From Helicoverpa zea (taxonomy: Eukaryota > Arthropoda > Insecta > Lepidoptera > Noctuidae): a DNA stretch of 64,000 bases. The notes below the pieces were generated by a model that saw nothing but the letters and a program-made list of their open reading frames with translations, did no database searches and was not told the DNA's origin. Location of the stretch: contig NC_061471.1 of NCBI RefSeq assembly GCF_022581195.2, forward strand, positions 2,790,001 through 2,854,000, written 5' to 3'. This document shows, one piece after another, positions 31,946-43,405 of this stretch. Numbering within the stretch: position 1 is the first letter of the stretch; each line of letters starts with the position of its first letter. The translations under genes were made by a program, and so were the position numbers.

Positions 31946-34900
31946 ATGAGAGTTTGGCTATTTTTTTTAATATTATGTGTGTGCACCGGGCTTATTGTTG
32001 GTGATAAAGAAAAAATAGAAGATGATGCGAACAGGAAGAGAATACTTGAGCAGTTGACACGGACTCGCACGGTGTTACTGGATGATTATCATTTGGTCAC
32101 TAGGCAGATCGCCACCGATGTATATATGTTTAGAAGTTACCGCACAGTTTCTGTAGTATTCTACCCTATAATGAGGGATGTCACGGATGCTCGCTTCACC
32201 TTCCAATCTGAGGAGCTTCACTTGAATAACATTGGTAGGTGTCACGCTAACACTTTTAATAATAAGCTTTTTACAGGAGTTCTGCATACTAAGATCCTGC
32301 ATCTGGAATGTTTAAAATAAAAATAATATACATTATTATTTTTATTTAATTATTTAAGCCTGTTTTTGTTGTTGAAGAGTTAACTGATAATCCCATTTAT
32401 CTTGTTATTTTGGCATGCCTGTATAGATATATTTATTTAAACTTTGAGTTGATTTCCTTGTTCACATAAAGGTCAGCTGATTTTTTACATGTTACAATTG
32501 TATGTACATATTACATCTACAAACAAAAATTGCAAGGCCAAAGGCGAACTGAAAGACAGTTTCTTAGAATAGTACTAGACTATGGTTATGTACTCATATA
32601 ATCATGACTGTTATAATCAAAATAATTTAAATTATAAGTTTCTTAGATTTTAAAAGATGAGCTGCATAAACCCTTGAGACAAGTATGTAGTTACTGAATA
32701 ATTGAAGATCCCCATAAATGCAACTTTAAGGAGCATTTAATTTATTTAAAGGTCAATATATATGTGACTTTTATCAGCACTGATTAACAAGCAGCGTGCA
32801 CTAATTTTAGCACCAATGCGTGCATGATGCAACCACCACCTACATGAATGCACTGATCACTTGTTACCAAGTCGCGGCAAGTAGTCAACTAGTTGGGAGT
32901 AATTGGAAGTTTCCTGCTTTACTTCTCATGATAAGCTTGGTAATATGACTATTATTGGGCTAAGTAACCTTAATTTATTGGACGATTATTTTCCTTAAGT
33001 TTGTTTTGGTTTTGCAAAAGAAGGTATCATGAGTCATTTAATTAAGTAGCAAAATAATATTCATAAAAGTTATTTTACGGGCAGTGTCTGCCTTAACAGG
33101 ATAAATGTAGAGAGAATGAAATCTGACATAGAAAAACATTAAAAAAAAAGATAATAGAAAACCTAAACTGAATGCAACAGGTGGAAACATGTTAGAATCT
33201 ATTAGGAGTTCAAATCAATAGCGTAGCATAATAATTACCTATAGTAGTGATAACATTATCTGTACAAACAATTAATGTGAGATAACAAAATTACCAAACA
33301 TATATTATTCAAAGTTTTTTATCTCAAAACATAGGTATCAATGTATGCATGTGATTTTCATGACATCATAAACTTTCGTAAGAACCAAGTAGGTATCAAG
33401 AACCCACACACTCGTACAGCTAGCAAAAGTTTTTGCTACTGTTTTACTTCTATGATAAAGCGCGCTTTGAAATAAGCTGATTTTCCGCATATACGCGCGG
33501 CATCGCAATGTATCAACTAACGTTGGCGCGCTTAGGCATCGTTCAGACCAAACGTATTGTCGGCCGCTGACTGTGAGCGCGCGTTACGCAGTTTATTGCT
33601 TTTCCATATATATTGAAATTGTCGTTCACACCGAACCGACTATACGCTATTACGTCGTCTGTTGTCGCTGACTCTCAGTGGCCGATTATTTTACTACGCG
33701 ACTATGCACGGCGGACGCGGATTGGCTACGCGGACGCAGTTGCCGAATAGCGCCGCTCCGCCGCGCCCGCACCGCCGCGCGCCTCGGCCGCAATACACTC
33801 GAGAAACAAACTTCAATGAGGATAGACGTGACACGTGACACCTCGCGATGTTCGACACCGAAAAGTTTATTGCAGAAGTACATTCTGGAGAATGTATTTG
33901 GAATGCGAATTCAGAAGAATTTAGTGATAGAAACTTACGAAGATGCGCTTGGGAAGACATAGCATCTGTTATGTATGAAGATTGGGGGGTTCAAATACTG
34001 AGCTCTTTTATGTGTAGAATAGTCAGCCGCTCAGCGTACGCATCTAGTGTGAACCTACACGAGCCTATTCTTTTGTTCACACATGAAGCGCATCGTACGC
34101 TATAGCTTATTGTCGGCTTGGTGAGTACGGGTACTGCAGATTGAGTCGACGTTCACATTGGGGCAGACAGTGAGTATACTCACAGTCAGCGGCGGACAAT
34201 ACGTTTGGTGTGAACAATCCCTTATATCTGAGCTACGTAAAGTTTCTGCCGGCATTGCCTAAAAAAATTTTGTTAGGCAGGTAAATGGCAGCAACAGTTT
34301 TTTTTGAGATCCGCATTTATCCGCCTATACGCGGGGCAACCGGAAGCCTATACAACTTATAAATACAGGTTCAAACGTTCATGACCGTATGTGCTGCGAG
34401 TAGGCCTAACGGTGCGGTAAATTACGCTAATGTAAAATCGCTCTTACCTATCAGGCAAGGCAAACACCTTTGTATATAAAAAAAAAAAAATAGGTACTTA
34501 AAAAATTGTTTTAAAACAACTATATTATCTATGATTTTCTTGTGATAGATTAATAAATAAAACTCGAAGTTAAGTTTCCGTAGTCTGATAAAATTTTAAC
34601 CCAACTACTTGACTAACCGAAGGTTATCTACATTTCACCGAATATTTATCAGGCTAATATAGTACACGTCTCCTTTATTATTGAGACAAACTTGCGTGGG
34701 TTTTCACGACACGACACGACGAGGTAAATTGGTTAAACAGAGGTTCGGAAACTAACTTATTAGCTAAGGTCGTGTGAAATAGCTACCGTAAGAACATGTA
34801 GACAACTCTAATATAAAAAAGGAAAAATAAAGGACAACAAAAATGTAGAAACAGTTCGGGCCAATTAACTACGCATTTCTGAAGTTAGTCATTTTTCGCA

Positions 34901-37900
34901 ACACGGAGCTACCTATGCGTTAGTGTTTTGTTAACTCAACTTGTGGCTACTTTCGCACAAGCAAAACTTTTTGAAAAGCTCTGAACGATCAATGCTCAAA
35001 GAGTCAAATGGTTAACTTCAGAAATGCAAAGTTAATTGGTGCAAACTGTAAAGAGTCAAGTTCATCTCTCTACCATTTTTCGGATCCGTTAATGATACTA
35101 GATTCAAAAATACTCTCTATTTATTCAGGTCAAGGTCGACCTGTATGCCGAATTTCTTCCGAGTCTGTTTATCGTCATCAGTTAAACACTTACAGGAATC
35201 ACTGTTGTATTTATTTATTATTAAAACCCTCTCATGCGCAAAGCTGTGAGAGTTCGTGTTTATTTACAAACGGTAATTTGTTTATCGGCAGTACTCGACC
35301 GATATTTATCAGTTCGGACAGCCCGATAGTAGAAAAATAATTACATGTATGTAAAAACATGGCATTGCAGTTAATTGGTCTAGAAATTGTTTATCAAAGC
35401 TGCGTGTGTCGATGAAAACTTTTTGAAGATAAGCCAATGCAATAAAATGATATGCCGTTGGTATATTTCTTTAAATAAAATTATAATAAGTTATATAACT
35501 AGTGGCCTCCTTCGTCTTCTCATAACTTCTTCACGAACCTTATAAAAAGCAGCCCACTATAACTTTCCTCGCTAAATGGGCTATCACATATTGATTTTCT
35601 TGAGATTACCGCGTTTAATAAACTCTTCAGCTTTATATTATCAATTCATGATGATTTTTTGGTTTCAAATGGAATTTAGCTACCTATTCTTCTTTTGTTA
35701 TATTAGTACACTAGCTTCTGCCAGCGGTTTCACCAGCATCCCGTGGGAACTACTTCCCGTACCGGGATAAAAAGTAGCCTATAGCCTTCCTCGATAAATG
35801 GGCTATCTAACACTGAAATAAATTTTCAAATCGGACCAGTAGTTCTTGAGATTAGCGCGTTCAAACAAACAAACAAACAAACTGTTCAGCTTTATAATAT
35901 TAGTACAGATAAAATTCAATCAACTGACCGACGAACACAAAGCGATCCACGTGTACCACCTGTTTGTAAATATCTGCAGTACAGTTGTTTTACAACCAGA
36001 TGCTTTATGCACGTAACCATTTATTTTCAGGCTCATGCAGCCCACAAGAGGTGATCATAAACATAAAACATGGATCTTACCCGGCCGTGAACCCTGATGG
36101 GTACGACTTCCCCAAGGATTTCCTGGACCCGGCTACCAGGGAGCCACTCTATACCCTGGAAGTACAGTCTGATGGCAAGAACAGGACGTACTCGATAGAG
36201 AACCCCAAGCCGGGAAACTGGTACGCACTGATTTATATAAAGTGGGAAGATCCAAGGACGCAGAAAGTTGAGCAAGAAGGTAAGGTCACATTTTAATAAT
36301 AGAACCTCTTTTCCAGGTTTCAAAGTTAGTCCGAATTTCGAACGAACTCCTGCACATCAAAATTGATCCATGCTAATCACGAGCTTTTCTGGGTGAGGGA
36401 TATTTGCCAATCTGCTTAGGTTTATAAATGGTCTCGAAACCTCGGGTTATCAATATTTAATTGTGTATTTTTATTATCAAACTCTAGATATGGTATAACT
36501 TATCGTATCGCAGATCAAGCTAGCCATTTGTTATGTTTATGAGACTACACAACCTACTTAATATTATTTGCGATGCTCTAAGCATGTCTTTGGGCGATAA
36601 TTCGTTCCTGTCACTACCGTTTGCCTGCCAAAATGAAATAGTGGGACGGACTTATACCTAAGCGACTATGTATGACACGTGTCCGTCTAGGCTTCCGTCC
36701 GTACCTAAGGCTTAGCGAAGCACGTGCTAAGAATAGGTAACGCCGGAATTAAGCCTAGCAGGTACATTGCCAGAAAAATAGCGAGCGACGTGATTTGAAG
36801 CCTCATCGATCTAGTATGTTTTCGTATTGTTGGACTAGTAGACGTGGTCGCAAAGCGACTGCTGCGCGTGAGTTCTCTCTCGGGATCAGTTCCCAGGTCA
36901 GGCTGAAACTGCCTTTGGGATTTTTAAGAGAGATGTGATACCTACACCTATGCATCGTTTGGCACGTTAATGACGGTTGGTTGTTTCTGATTTTCAAAAA
37001 GAGCTGATTCGTTGATTTCTATTTCAAGTAAGTAGGTTTAAAAAAAAAAATTGTGGCTGTGGTCCATATTTTTAATCATCTCTACGTATAAATATCGCGA
37101 CCGTAGACCTCAGATTGCAGTTATCAGCGCAGTAGGCGCATGCTAGCTATCAGTTTGACACTATGTTGATTGATTATATCCTCGTAGTGTTCGGGAATGG
37201 AAACATGGCCGCCAAAGCGAGACCAACGGAAGATAGGTACAGCTACTTATGATAAAGCAGCTCCCTCTCTATTTAAACGATCGTTAAGTTCACAAATCCT
37301 CATAACAGTATAGATTTTAAATGTGGCTTTTGCTTTTAGATGTTAGTTCCTCCACCATGCTTTTAACGGATAACGAAATGAGCTGCTTGGAACACCTGGA
37401 TTGCAAAATTCATACTGACCGTTAATCGCAAAAAAATAAATGATAAATAAATACCTACAAGATTAATTGTCATAACGATAAGATTCATTATAATTCTTCA
37501 TGAAGACATAAACAATTTTACAGAAACCGTTATCGGTGCTTTCAGAGTCAATTGAACTCTCAAAGATGACATAAATAGCTTTGATCGATACTAGACTAAT
37601 GCTGATTAAGGGCAAACTAAAGTGAATTGAACTTGTTACCATATCTTTGTTTTGACTTGTGTTACGTAGTTAGGTCTAACTAAATAATACTCTGACTTAA
37701 CATCATCAAACGTTCAAAATCAACTAGGTATGTATCAGAAGATAATAAAATAAAAAAAATACAGTTGAGGCCGATTATCCACAGGATGGTTGTTTTAGAA
37801 AATGATTTGTCAGCATGAGCACTCCATTTCTAAAATTAAGACCGATAACACATGTATAAAATGAAGTGCTAAGAAAAAATAACAATTTCATTTTAAAAGG

Positions 37901-40900
37901 TATTAAAAATAAGGACAAGTAAGATGAGGATAAAAATACAAAAGCCCGTTCGTTCAGTAGTCAATCTTTTTTCTTTGACGAGTTTCTTGCTTTCCAACTT
38001 TGAGTTTAGAAGTCCGTGAAGATCCTAAAAGGACAATGCCAGGGTGTGGGCTCAAAGTTTGCCCAGCAGTGGGAGTAGTTCCAGGAGGTTCCTTAGTGCA
38101 CTCTGAACACTTAATGCAAAAAATATTTGAAATCGCTCCCTGGAGTCCCGAGGAAAACCGGTTCTTATATTCCACATGAGTAGTCACTTTACAAAGCCTG
38201 TGCCATTTGCCCAGTAGTGGGAGTGGTCAAAATAGGTTGTTTACTCCACTTTTAACACGAAATTAAAATATTTTTGGAATCGCACCCTGGGGTCCCGAGG
38301 AAAACGGGTTCAAATGTTTTCCATAGATAGTCACTTTACAAAGTCTGAGGCATTTGCCCAGCACTGGGAGTGGTCAAAATAGGTTATTTACTTCACTCTG
38401 AATACGAAACCCAAATATTTTTGAAATCGCTCCCAGGGGTCCCGAGGAAAACCGGTTCAAATATTCTCCATAGATAGTCACTTTACAAAGTTTTAGGCAT
38501 TTGCCAAGTAGTGGGAGTGGTCAAAATAGGTTATTTACTTCACTTCTTTTACGAAACCCAAATATTTTTGAAATCGCTCCCAGGGGTCCCGAGGAAAACC
38601 GGTTCAAATGTTCTCTATAAATAGTCACTTTACAAGTCTTAAGCATTTGCCCAGTGGTGGGAGTGGTCAAAATAGGTTGTTAACTTCACTTTTAACAAGA
38701 AATAAAAATATTTTTGGAATCCACCTTGGGGTTCCGAGGAAAAACCAGTTCAAATGTTTTCCATAGATACTCATTTTACAAAGTCTTAGGTATTTGCCCA
38801 GCACTGGGAGTGGTCAAAATATGTTACTTACTTCACTCTTAATACGAAACCCAAATATTTTTGAAATCGCTCCCAGAGGTCCTGAGGAAACCGGTTCAAA
38901 TGTTCTCCATAGATAGTCACTTTACTAAATTTTAGGCATTTGCCCAGTAGTGGGCGTAGTTGAAATAGCATCCTCACTTCACTCTTAACACGAAATAAAA
39001 ATATTTTTGAAATCGGTCCCAGGGGTCCAGCAAAATTAATCTGACAAGACTTTTCTTATATAAACATTTTCTTGCATATATTGTCAATCTCAACGTTCAG
39101 GATGTGGTTGTCTATCCAGTAGTGGAAAATGTTGGGAATGGACTATTTTTTTACTTACTGTGATTTTAAAATAAATTGTAAAAGCATTGGATTCTAATAA
39201 GAACTGACCCGTGACTGTCCGTGACCGTCACTGATTTCCCGAAAAAAAGGCAATTACCGCAATACATTCGAATTCTCGGTTAAAATCTAGAAGACCAAGA
39301 CGCCTGCGCTATAGAGCTGTCTACTAGAAAAATCTTATCAAGACTTATAAAATAGGCTCAAACACGAGGTACTTAGTAGATACCGTTGAGGAGTTCCCTC
39401 GTCTCTCTGTCGTCTTCTTCGTCAGGCCAGCTCTTAACCTCCACTGATTTGTGGTGTCGGAGACATATTATTATACCCGAATGACAAGTTTTTACTTGAT
39501 ATGTGCCTTCAATTTTTGAGAGTTGTACACGATTTTTTTGAGGTTTCCATCATCAGACTCTGGTCCGGATGATAAAGGAACCATTTGGGAAGTAAGCCCT
39601 TTGGAAAATGAAATAATTGTTTAAAACGATTGGTAAACGACGAAGTTATGTGCGTACAAACATAAACAGACGAACTGAGAACCTCCTCCATTTTTGGAAG
39701 AAGGTTAAAAAAAATTTGTCGTATAGGTACTTACAACACCTCGTGGTTGTCAATTAATTTATTTCATTTCAATTAAGGTACCTAGTATACGCGGAATAGT
39801 TAAGAGTTCGTAAGCATATTTTGCGTAATATTGAATAAGAGTCAAACAAGTTTTTCTCAGGACTCCTGGCATAGATTTTGAAATACTTTGGTCTGGGTAC
39901 TAACATAAGCCTATAGAACAGTATACACTATGCGGTAATTGTGGGCAATCCTTGAGCCCAACTTCCATACAAAGAATAGCATTGTCCTTTGTAGATCCAC
40001 CTTTAATTATAGTGTTAGTAATGAGCGGATTTCCTTATTCTGAGAATTAATTGGAAAAGTCGTTGGAGCGTGGCATTATATTTTGTGAAGAGTTGGAAGA
40101 CTGCAAAAGTTCGATATTTAAAATCAGTCTCACGCTCCCGCTTACAAACTGTGCTCATTTATGCTTCTTCCCATATAGTTAGCCATAACACGGCTGTGTC
40201 AAACTGTCAAGCGTTTGGAAAACTATGCCTTATTGGCGGTCCTCTCGGTCGAGAGTATAAACCCGTATCGGTCCACCGCTGGACTTAAACCTCATCATAA
40301 CGCCACTTTGCCTCTTCTCAATCCCAAATCTTGCCTTACAAATCATCTCCCCAAAGATGTCGTAACCAAATCCGATTTGAATCCAATAAAGAAAATGCGG
40401 GTCTAAACTCGATAATATTGCGCTTGGCCGCTCAAAACCACAGTCTATGTGACCTCGTTACGACTTGATTGTTCGACTGCTCACATCCTGTGACAATTGT
40501 GCGTCGTGATGTTAGACACAAAAGCTCTGCTGTGTTATGTAGATTAATGTTACCTATTGTAGTTGTTGGAAGGGATACCGTGAAGGTTCTCTGTTCATTT
40601 GTTCGAAGATCTTGTTTCTAATATTACGCCTCATTATCATCATTAATAGGATTTGCAGTATGATGTTAATTCTTCTCATTACTAGTCTTATGTGCCATAA
40701 GATATTCCTGTTCTTTGTTGTATAAATGCATATAAATATGGAGTTTAATCAGAACTACATGAGGAACTCCCAATTATTTGGTCCCCCAAAAAACGATGAA
40801 ATAGTGGATGAGGCACCATTTTCGTTAGAATGAGTGATATAAGTTGTTCCGAAGCCTACCTATAGTGTTATTGGATGATATCTATAGTGTTATTGGCTTT

Positions 40901-43338
40901 TAATGGCAGTAGCAATTATACCATTTTCACCGTAAACCTAACATAATGGATATTTATACACACTTATCTAGCTAATAGACAGGCGTTGTTTGCTGTAAGG
41001 TCATGCGGGCTAACGTGTTAATGTGTCCATAATTTTTAAAAATGTTGATTCCTTTTTAATTCCTTCATTATTAGGTATTTTAAGAGTATGGGAACTGTTT
41101 TATTTGATCCTACTTTCAATCTCTTTTGCGATATTTATGTTACGTTCATAAGAACATGAAGGAAATTTTAATCGAATGTTTCTAAATGTCATCTATTTTC
41201 TCCATAAATTCATGGCCATTCATATAAGTGCTCATTAGATATCATTATGTGAGCATGCATCGTAAATTCTCAAAAATGTAACAGCATAGTACGAAAGTTG
41301 CCAACACAGTGTATACAGATGACGTAGGAGCATATCACAAAAATACTACATGATAAAACTTTTTATTTTCAGGTCTCGTCGCCGACTGCCAAACGATACT
41401 CTACACAGATTTACAAGTGAAACGCGATGAAAATATCGAACTAATAGATTGCTATAATGGCATAACCGAGATAAATTATCATGATCTCCCTGGACTGTTC
41501 AAGTGCATGTCTACAGATAGAGTAGACCCAATCGCGTTGAATGTTACCATAGTCAACACTTCTGCAGGGGATAGTGAACTGTTCTTCAGGGTACAGGCCC
41601 TCTCTATTCCTACAGAAGACAGCAATGTTATATACTGCGCTTTCGACCCTCGAGCGAACAACTACCAAACCATCACGTTCATCCCTCACCCAAACGCCTG
41701 GCACTACATACATATAGGCCCAATCGAAGGCAATGTGTCCAGAATAGCAGACTGCGAATCCTATTTCATGAGAACAGACATCGATGAGCTGGTAAATCAC
41801 ACAGTTATCGACCTTATGCGCGATGACAAAGGTCGCTTTTTCACTTTCGACTACGGCCTACCCACGACCGACATTCAAGACGCGACGAGTCTAATAAATA
41901 TAACTTCATCAGAAATTAAGTCTCTGAGGTTTAAAATCAACCAGTTCTTAGATATTGGAGGGAGTTTGTCAATAGCGGCCAGTCTTCTTATGAGCTTAAA
42001 ATACTATATGGGATATAAAAGGGCGTTTGATAAAGAGACGTTGCTGGCCTTCACTGAAGATAATCAATTTTTCAAAGCTGTGATATGCATGGATATTGGT
42101 CACCCCAGCATACCGTTGGAGAGTGGTCATTGTCGGTACAACGATAAGGTGAAGCCGGCGTTGTTCGTGCTGAACAGTACCGACTCAGAATCGATATACG
42201 ACAAGACGTATATCCCGTTCCCTGACAGTGGTACTTGGTACTTAACGTTTAGGATATTTTGTGACCAGAGTGTGTGTCCCTGCCGGACTTCGGATAACGG
42301 GACGAAGTATTACGTGGACACTTCTAGTGATAGAGACTTTGATGATTCTGTGGTTGCCTCGAATGGGACTCGGTTGGGGACTTCTGAGTGTAACGCGACG
42401 GTAGTGTTGACCGTGTCGTCGATGTCGTGTGTATCTGGAAAGTGCAGCAACCATGGCAACTGTTTGCTGAACACTTTCGGAGCGCTGGTGATGTCGTTTT
42501 GTTCCTGCGCTTCTGGTTACGGAGGTGAGAGTCTTAAAATAATAAGTGCAAAGTTTTGTTTTAGTAATAGCTTAATTAACTTACTTTTTTCTCATTTCCA
42601 GGTTGGGACTGTTCCGATAGCTCCAGAATGGACAGCAAGGTCTACATGTTAGTCTCCGTTCTCCTTCTCACTCTGAGCAACATTCTCTTCATCTTCTCCA
42701 TCTACGTGGCAGTCATCCGGTTGTACTACACCGAGGCCATGATGTATGCCTTCACCATGATCTTCTCCACTTTCTACCACGCCTGCGACGCCCCGTCCCA
42801 AGTCGCCTACTGCATCATGAGAGGTAACATCCTCCAATTCGGAGACTTTTACTGCGGTCTCATGTCTTTCTGGGTAACATTGCTCGCTATGAGCATTCTT
42901 AATGAAAAATTAAGATCCTCATTACAACTTATAGGTGCTATAATAATAGCTTTATTAACTACTTGGAATATGCATTCTTTTGTCTCATTTCTACTGCCAG
43001 TAGCCGTTGGCATATCAGTAGTCTTCAGTTCCTGGTATCTTGATTATAGGAAAAATCGTGTCATGAAGTATCCTAGGTCGTATTATTTTAAGCACATGCC
43101 TTTAGGTATCGTGTTAGTTAGTGTAGGTTTGATTTGTTACGCTTTCCTGCAGACGGAGCAGAATTATAAGATAGTACATTCAGTGTGGCATATGATTATT
43201 GCTTTGAGTGTTGGGTTTTTGTTACCTGATATTAAGAGGGCTGGTGATGTGAATCCCTTCTTTCCAACACATGGTTATTATAAGTTGTCGTTCTGTAGGA
43301 TGTTTCGGAGACCTCAAGCGCCAATAGCGGCTGATTAA
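31946..43338 (+). CDS. TMEM8: TMEM8 / PGAP6 (post-GPI-attachment factor 6), complete
   Basis: Cell-surface GPI-specific phospholipase A2 of the CREST superfamily; in vertebrates PGAP6 releases selected GPI-anchored proteins. Exons 31946-32234, 36031-36279, 41373-42524 and 42602-43338 join in phase 1 at every junction to give 808 aa, close to the roughly 770 aa of human TMEM8A. In order: a signal peptide (about residues 1-19), a long N-glycosylation-rich ectodomain (many NxT/S sites), an EGF-like module at about 530-568 split by the last intron (CVSGKCSNHGNC ... CSCASGYGG / WDCSD), then about seven hydrophobic helices from residue 575. The CREST-type polar residues are present: S..YHACD in an early helix and an HSVWH (H-x3-H) pair in a late one, so the enzyme looks catalytically intact. 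Start: the ATG at 31946 gives a signal peptide directly. Intron 2 holds a 2-kb transposon. Alternative: a non-enzymatic TMEM8B-like paralogue. Confidence 0.93.
33535..34221 (+). mobile_element. PIF/Harbinger-type element with MADF ORF
   Basis: Flanked by the 3-bp duplication TTA (33532-33534 and 34222-34224), the hallmark target of PIF/Harbinger. About 40 bp of imperfect terminal inverted repeat: the left end reads ...CAAACGTATTGTCGGCCGC, the right end GCGGCGGACAATACGTTTG.... The 687-bp body has a GC-rich left part and an ORF for a MADF-like domain. No DDE transposase is present, so it cannot move itself. It lies in TMEM8 intron 1. Confidence 0.75.
33848..34105 (+). CDS. Truncated MADF-domain ORF of a Harbinger element
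   Basis: An 85-codon ORF beginning MFDTEKFIAEVHSGECIW. The run up to RNLRRCAWEDIA fits the first helices of MADF, with the conserved W, the S-D-R-N turn and the A-W-E-D-I-A helix. After MYEDWG the sequence stops resembling MADF, so the C-terminal half is lost to deletion or frameshift. Harbinger elements carry a second ORF with a Myb/SANT or MADF DNA-binding domain, and the fly DPLG/DPM genes descend from such a pair. The TTA duplications and inverted repeats around it support transposon origin. Whether it is ever expressed is unknown. Confidence 0.55.
   Translation: MFDTEKFIAEVHSGECIWNANSEEFSDRNLRRCAWEDIASVMYEDWGVQILSSFMCRIVSRSAYASSVNLHEPILLFTHEAHRTL
35709..35911. mobile_element. Helitron-like repeat (Lep1 type), inverted copy
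   Basis: ACTAGCTTCTGCCAGCGGTT to TTTATAATATTAGTACAGAT, with (CAAA)n near the end. The complement of 9433-9632. TMEM8 intron 1, 120 bp before exon 2. Confidence 0.6.
36826..37000 (+). mobile_element. tRNA-derived SINE, related to 44712 copy
   Basis: GTGGTCGCAAAGCGACTGCTG and CTCGGGATCAGTTCCCAGG (decayed box B) with the shared block GTGATACCTACACCTATGCA. TMEM8 intron 2. Confidence 0.5.
38028..39990. mobile_element. TIR element containing a 147-bp tandem array (copy 2)
   Basis: Same family and orientation as 20108-21867. Begins AAAGGACAATGCC, ends GCATTGTCCTTT. The flanks carry near-identical octamers GAAGATCC (38018) and GTAGATCC (39991), possibly an 8-bp target duplication two bases from the left terminus. 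The array has about 7 units and the same unique right half. In TMEM8 intron 2. Confidence 0.7.
38040..39035. repeat. 147-bp tandem repeat array, about 7 units
   Basis: The unit markers fall at about 38107, 38255, 38402, 38549, 38695, 38842 and 38988, giving spacings of 146-148 bp. Same repeat family as 20108-20990, but more diverged between units and without the clear two-type alternation. Confidence 0.8.
39991..41372. other. TMEM8 intron 2, right part
   Basis: Follows the copy 2 transposon. ORFs of 60-70 codons here lack domains; nothing recognised. Confidence 0.5.
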
Positions 43339-43399
43339 CACTTTAAAAACCAATGGCGATCTAGGCGTATTTTTGAAACACAGTTTATAAAAATATACA

Positions 43400-43405
43400 A
43401 ATAAA
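43400..43405 (+). terminator. TMEM8 polyadenylation signal
   Basis: AATAAA 62 nt after the TMEM8 stop; the sole canonical hexamer directly downstream. Confidence 0.55.

Noticed and set aside
33678..33962. Arg/Ala-rich ORFs on both strands left of the MADF ORF
   Set aside because: They come from the GC-rich CGCCGC stretch of the Harbinger element; the MADF frame is different and better supported.
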